The notes under the pieces were generated by a model. The model saw only the letters and a program-made list of their open reading frames with translations, did not search any database and had not been told where the DNA came from. Positions 5,282-7,048 of a DNA stretch of 7,048 nt are shown piece by piece. Both the position numbers and the translations under genes were made by a program. The DNA is from Frankiaceae bacterium (lineage in GTDB: Bacteria > Actinomycetota > Actinomycetes > JAVEEJ01): assembly GCA_030840515.1 (NCBI GenBank), contig JAVEEJ010000145.1:1-7048 (forward strand), given 5' to 3'. The first letter of the stretch is position 1; each line of letters starts with the position of its first letter.

Positions 5282-7048
5282 TTAGGCCAGCTTGAGCTGA
5301 GCCGTGGTGCCGGCGTACTTGCCGGTCACGGCCGCGAAGCTGAACTTGATGGTCTGTCCGGCCACGGCCTTGGCCCAGATGGCCTTGCCCTTGGCGTCGG
5401 TCTTCAGCGTCCCGACCTTCTTGCCGTTGACGAGTACGTCGAGGCGCTGGCCGGCCAGCGGCTTGGCCACAGGCGTGTCGTCGTCGGTCAGCGCCGCGGT
5501 GACGGTGCGCTTGGTGCCCGACTTGACCACACTGATCTTGAGCTTGCTGGTCTCGGGCTTCACCGTGACGTCGTAGGGCAACGAGGTCATGTAGTTGTCC
5601 GCGTCACCCGCGAAGGCGGCGAGCACGCTGCTCTTGCCGACGGCTGTGGCGGGCAGGAAGGCATCCGCAACGCCGTCGGCGTCGGTCACGGTCGAGACAG
5701 TCGCTCCGCCGAGCGTGAAGGTCACGGTGCGGCCATCGAGCGGGGAGTCATCGTCGGCGACCAGCTGTACCGCGGCCTCGATCAGGTCGCCGTACTGCGC
5801 GGTGACGACGTCGTCGCCGAGCCACTCCATCTTCGCGGCCGGGGGACGGAAGCACGAGTTGTCCCCGACCACATAGGTCGCCGCGTCAGCGGTCGCGCCG
5901 GTGGCCGAGTCGGCTGCCAGGGTCTGGCCTGGCTCAAGCGCCTGCGACTTCACCGAGACGGCCGTGAGCTTGTCCCCCGCGGCTAGCGGGGCACCGAGCA
6001 CGCCCTCGAGGGCGGCACGGTCGATGTCGAAGATGACCGCGTTGGCGGTCTTGTCGAAGGTCGGCTTGAACTTGAGCTTCGGCTCGGCCTTGCCGTCGAG
6101 CGAGGAGCCGTTGGGGTCGGCGATCTGGTCGGCCGTCGGGTTGGGCGCGAGGCCGAAGAGGCTGCTGTCCTTGCGGCCCGCGTAGTAGTCCACGGTCTTC
6201 GCGCCGGACTTGAACTCCACGGTGAACTTGTCGCCGAAGCTGAAGCCAGCGGTGGTGTCGCCGAGCTTGTCGACCTTGACCACCGCACGAAGCGTGTCGG
6301 CCGTGGTCTTCATCGCGAAGGCGGTGATGTCGAGGTCGGCCTCGTTGCCGTTCGGGTCTTGCGCGGGGCCGGCGATCGTCGGAGTGGCGTCGCCCTTGCC
6401 ATCGGTGAAGAGGGCGCAGCCCACCCGCGGCAGAGCGAACGGAGCCTCATCCCCAGTTGCCGGCGGCGGAGTTGCCGATTCCGTGGCGCTCGGCGTCGCG
6501 GAGGCCGTGGCGGTTGCGGAAGGCGTAGCGCTGGGGGTTGCTGAGGCGGTTGCGCTTGGCGCGGCCGAAGCCGACGCGGAGGGCACAGAAGCTGACGGCA
6601 GCGCCAACGAGCACGCGGTCCCGAAGGAATAGCTGGGGGCAGGAGCAGGGGCTGAGTCGTCGTGGTAGCCCTGGGCGAGGCTAGTCGCGGTAGCGGACCC
6701 GGAGTACATGAGCGAAACGGGCTGGCCCGCAACTTCCTTTCCGGCGAGCTTCTTGGCGTCAGCCACTGCGGCCTCAAACGAGATCGTGCTCGAAGCCTTG
6801 TCGATCGTCACCGTTGCGTCATACAAGGGATCGGCCTGGAGCGGTCCGGTGAAGTAGGCCTCCGTGAACAGGGGCGACTCGGCAGGATCTCGCGAGACGT
6901 AGAAGTACATCTCTTTCCCGGCGACGGTGAAGTCCACCTTGAACGAGTCCGAGAACTCATTCTTGGAGGTGTCGCCGAGCTGCTTCATCCGCAGCTTTGC
7001 GTAGATCTTCTGGCTGTCGGCGCCGATCGCGGTGCCGAGGATGTCCAG
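5282..7048 (-). CDS. Exported two-module protein with two Ig-like domains, N-terminus cut off by the window (paralog 1)
   Basis: The frame is open to the right edge and gives 588 visible residues. The Met encoded at 6988 is internal: upstream codons continue the module A pattern (LDILGTAIGADSQKIYAKLR), matching LDIVAASLATTAADV in paralog 3. By alignment about 60-75 residues (signal peptide and start of module A) are missing. Counted from that Met, module A ends at Cys126, a Ser/Ala/Thr/Pro linker spans 131-178, module B runs from Cys191 (CALFTDGKGDA) to Cys379, Ig-like domain 1 covers about 386-477 (QYGD, DADGVADA, FAGD), and Ig-like domain 2 covers 481-568 (VNGKKV, AGQTIK, ending AQLKLA). 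The stop is TAA. It is the first visible gene of the tandem set and overlaps nothing. Secretion is inferred from the two complete paralogs. I recognise no enzyme motif; a β-sandwich binding protein is the likeliest type. Confidence 0.88.
   Translation of the reverse strand: MDILGTAIGADSQKIYAKLRMKQLGDTSKNEFSDSFKVDFTVAGKEMYFYVSRDPAESPLFTEAYFTGPLQADPLYDATVTIDKASSTISFEAAVADAKKLAGKEVAGQPVSLMYSGSATATSLAQGYHDDSAPAPAPSYSFGTACSLALPSASVPSASASAAPSATASATPSATPSATATASATPSATESATPPPATGDEAPFALPRVGCALFTDGKGDATPTIAGPAQDPNGNEADLDITAFAMKTTADTLRAVVKVDKLGDTTAGFSFGDKFTVEFKSGAKTVDYYAGRKDSSLFGLAPNPTADQIADPNGSSLDGKAEPKLKFKPTFDKTANAVIFDIDRAALEGVLGAPLAAGDKLTAVSVKSQALEPGQTLAADSATGATADAATYVVGDNSCFRPPAAKMEWLGDDVVTAQYGDLIEAAVQLVADDDSPLDGRTVTFTLGGATVSTVTDADGVADAFLPATAVGKSSVLAAFAGDADNYMTSLPYDVTVKPETSKLKISVVKSGTKRTVTAALTDDDTPVAKPLAGQRLDVLVNGKKVGTLKTDAKGKAIWAKAVAGQTIKFSFAAVTGKYAGTTAQLKLA
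6455..6598 (-). repeat. Ser-Ala-Thr-Pro linker of paralog 1
   Basis: About 48 residues built almost only from Ser, Ala, Thr and Pro, with recurring SAT(P) units (SATASATPSATPSAT), join Cys126 of module A to module B. It is two to three times as long as the linkers of the other paralogs and of different composition, though at the same place. It is probably an extended, possibly glycosylated spacer. The underlying DNA is a degenerate triplet/hexamer repeat. Confidence 0.8.

Noticed and set aside
5282..6988. Start of paralog 1 at the ATG at 6988
   Set aside because: The frame continues upstream to the window edge, and those 20 residues align with module A of the paralogs. Starting at 6988 would cut through a conserved strand and leave the protein without a signal peptide.
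1734..7048. A mobile element carrying the paralog array
   Set aside because: No transposase, integrase, terminal inverted repeats or target duplications were seen, and base composition looks the same as in guaA.

Overview
The window comes from a high-GC bacterium, most likely an actinobacterium. Supporting signs are the strong G/C bias at third codon positions, a GTG-started GMP synthase with actinobacterial-looking wording, purine-rich Shine-Dalgarno sites, and secreted proteins with proline-threonine linkers. The genus cannot be read from the sequence. All four genes lie on the minus strand and are transcribed from right to left.

In transcription order, the right part (5282 to the right edge), the middle (3417-5264) and the centre-left (1734-3335) hold three tandem paralogous genes for large exported proteins of a family I do not recognise. 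The first is cut by the window edge and lacks its start. The architecture is signal peptide, module A (about 180 residues bounded by a cysteine at each end), a low-complexity Pro/Thr/Ser/Ala linker, module B (a diverged second copy of module A, also bounded by two cysteines), and then one or two C-terminal bacterial Ig-like domains. Six copies of the A/B module are therefore visible, five complete and one partial. The paralogs differ in Ig-domain number: two in the right and middle genes, one in the left gene. Their linkers also differ in composition. Spacing is 17 nt between the first two genes and 81 nt between the second and third.

Only 52 nt after the last paralog comes guaA (116-1681), a complete GMP synthase with intact glutaminase and ATP-pyrophosphatase motifs. 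The 52-nt gap contains a perfect 8-bp inverted repeat whose 3' arm covers the guaA Shine-Dalgarno sequence, with a -10-like hexamer just upstream. This could make guaA translation differ between read-through and guaA-specific transcripts. Downstream of guaA, a 6-bp hairpin followed by a short T-rich stretch is a plausible terminator. The remaining bases at the left edge hold no recognisable gene.

The main point of interest is the tandem family of exported two-module, Ig-tailed proteins. guaA is an ordinary housekeeping gene, and nothing in the sequence shows a functional link between it and the secreted family beyond co-orientation and closeness. No RNA genes, CRISPR arrays, insertion sequences or phage genes were seen.
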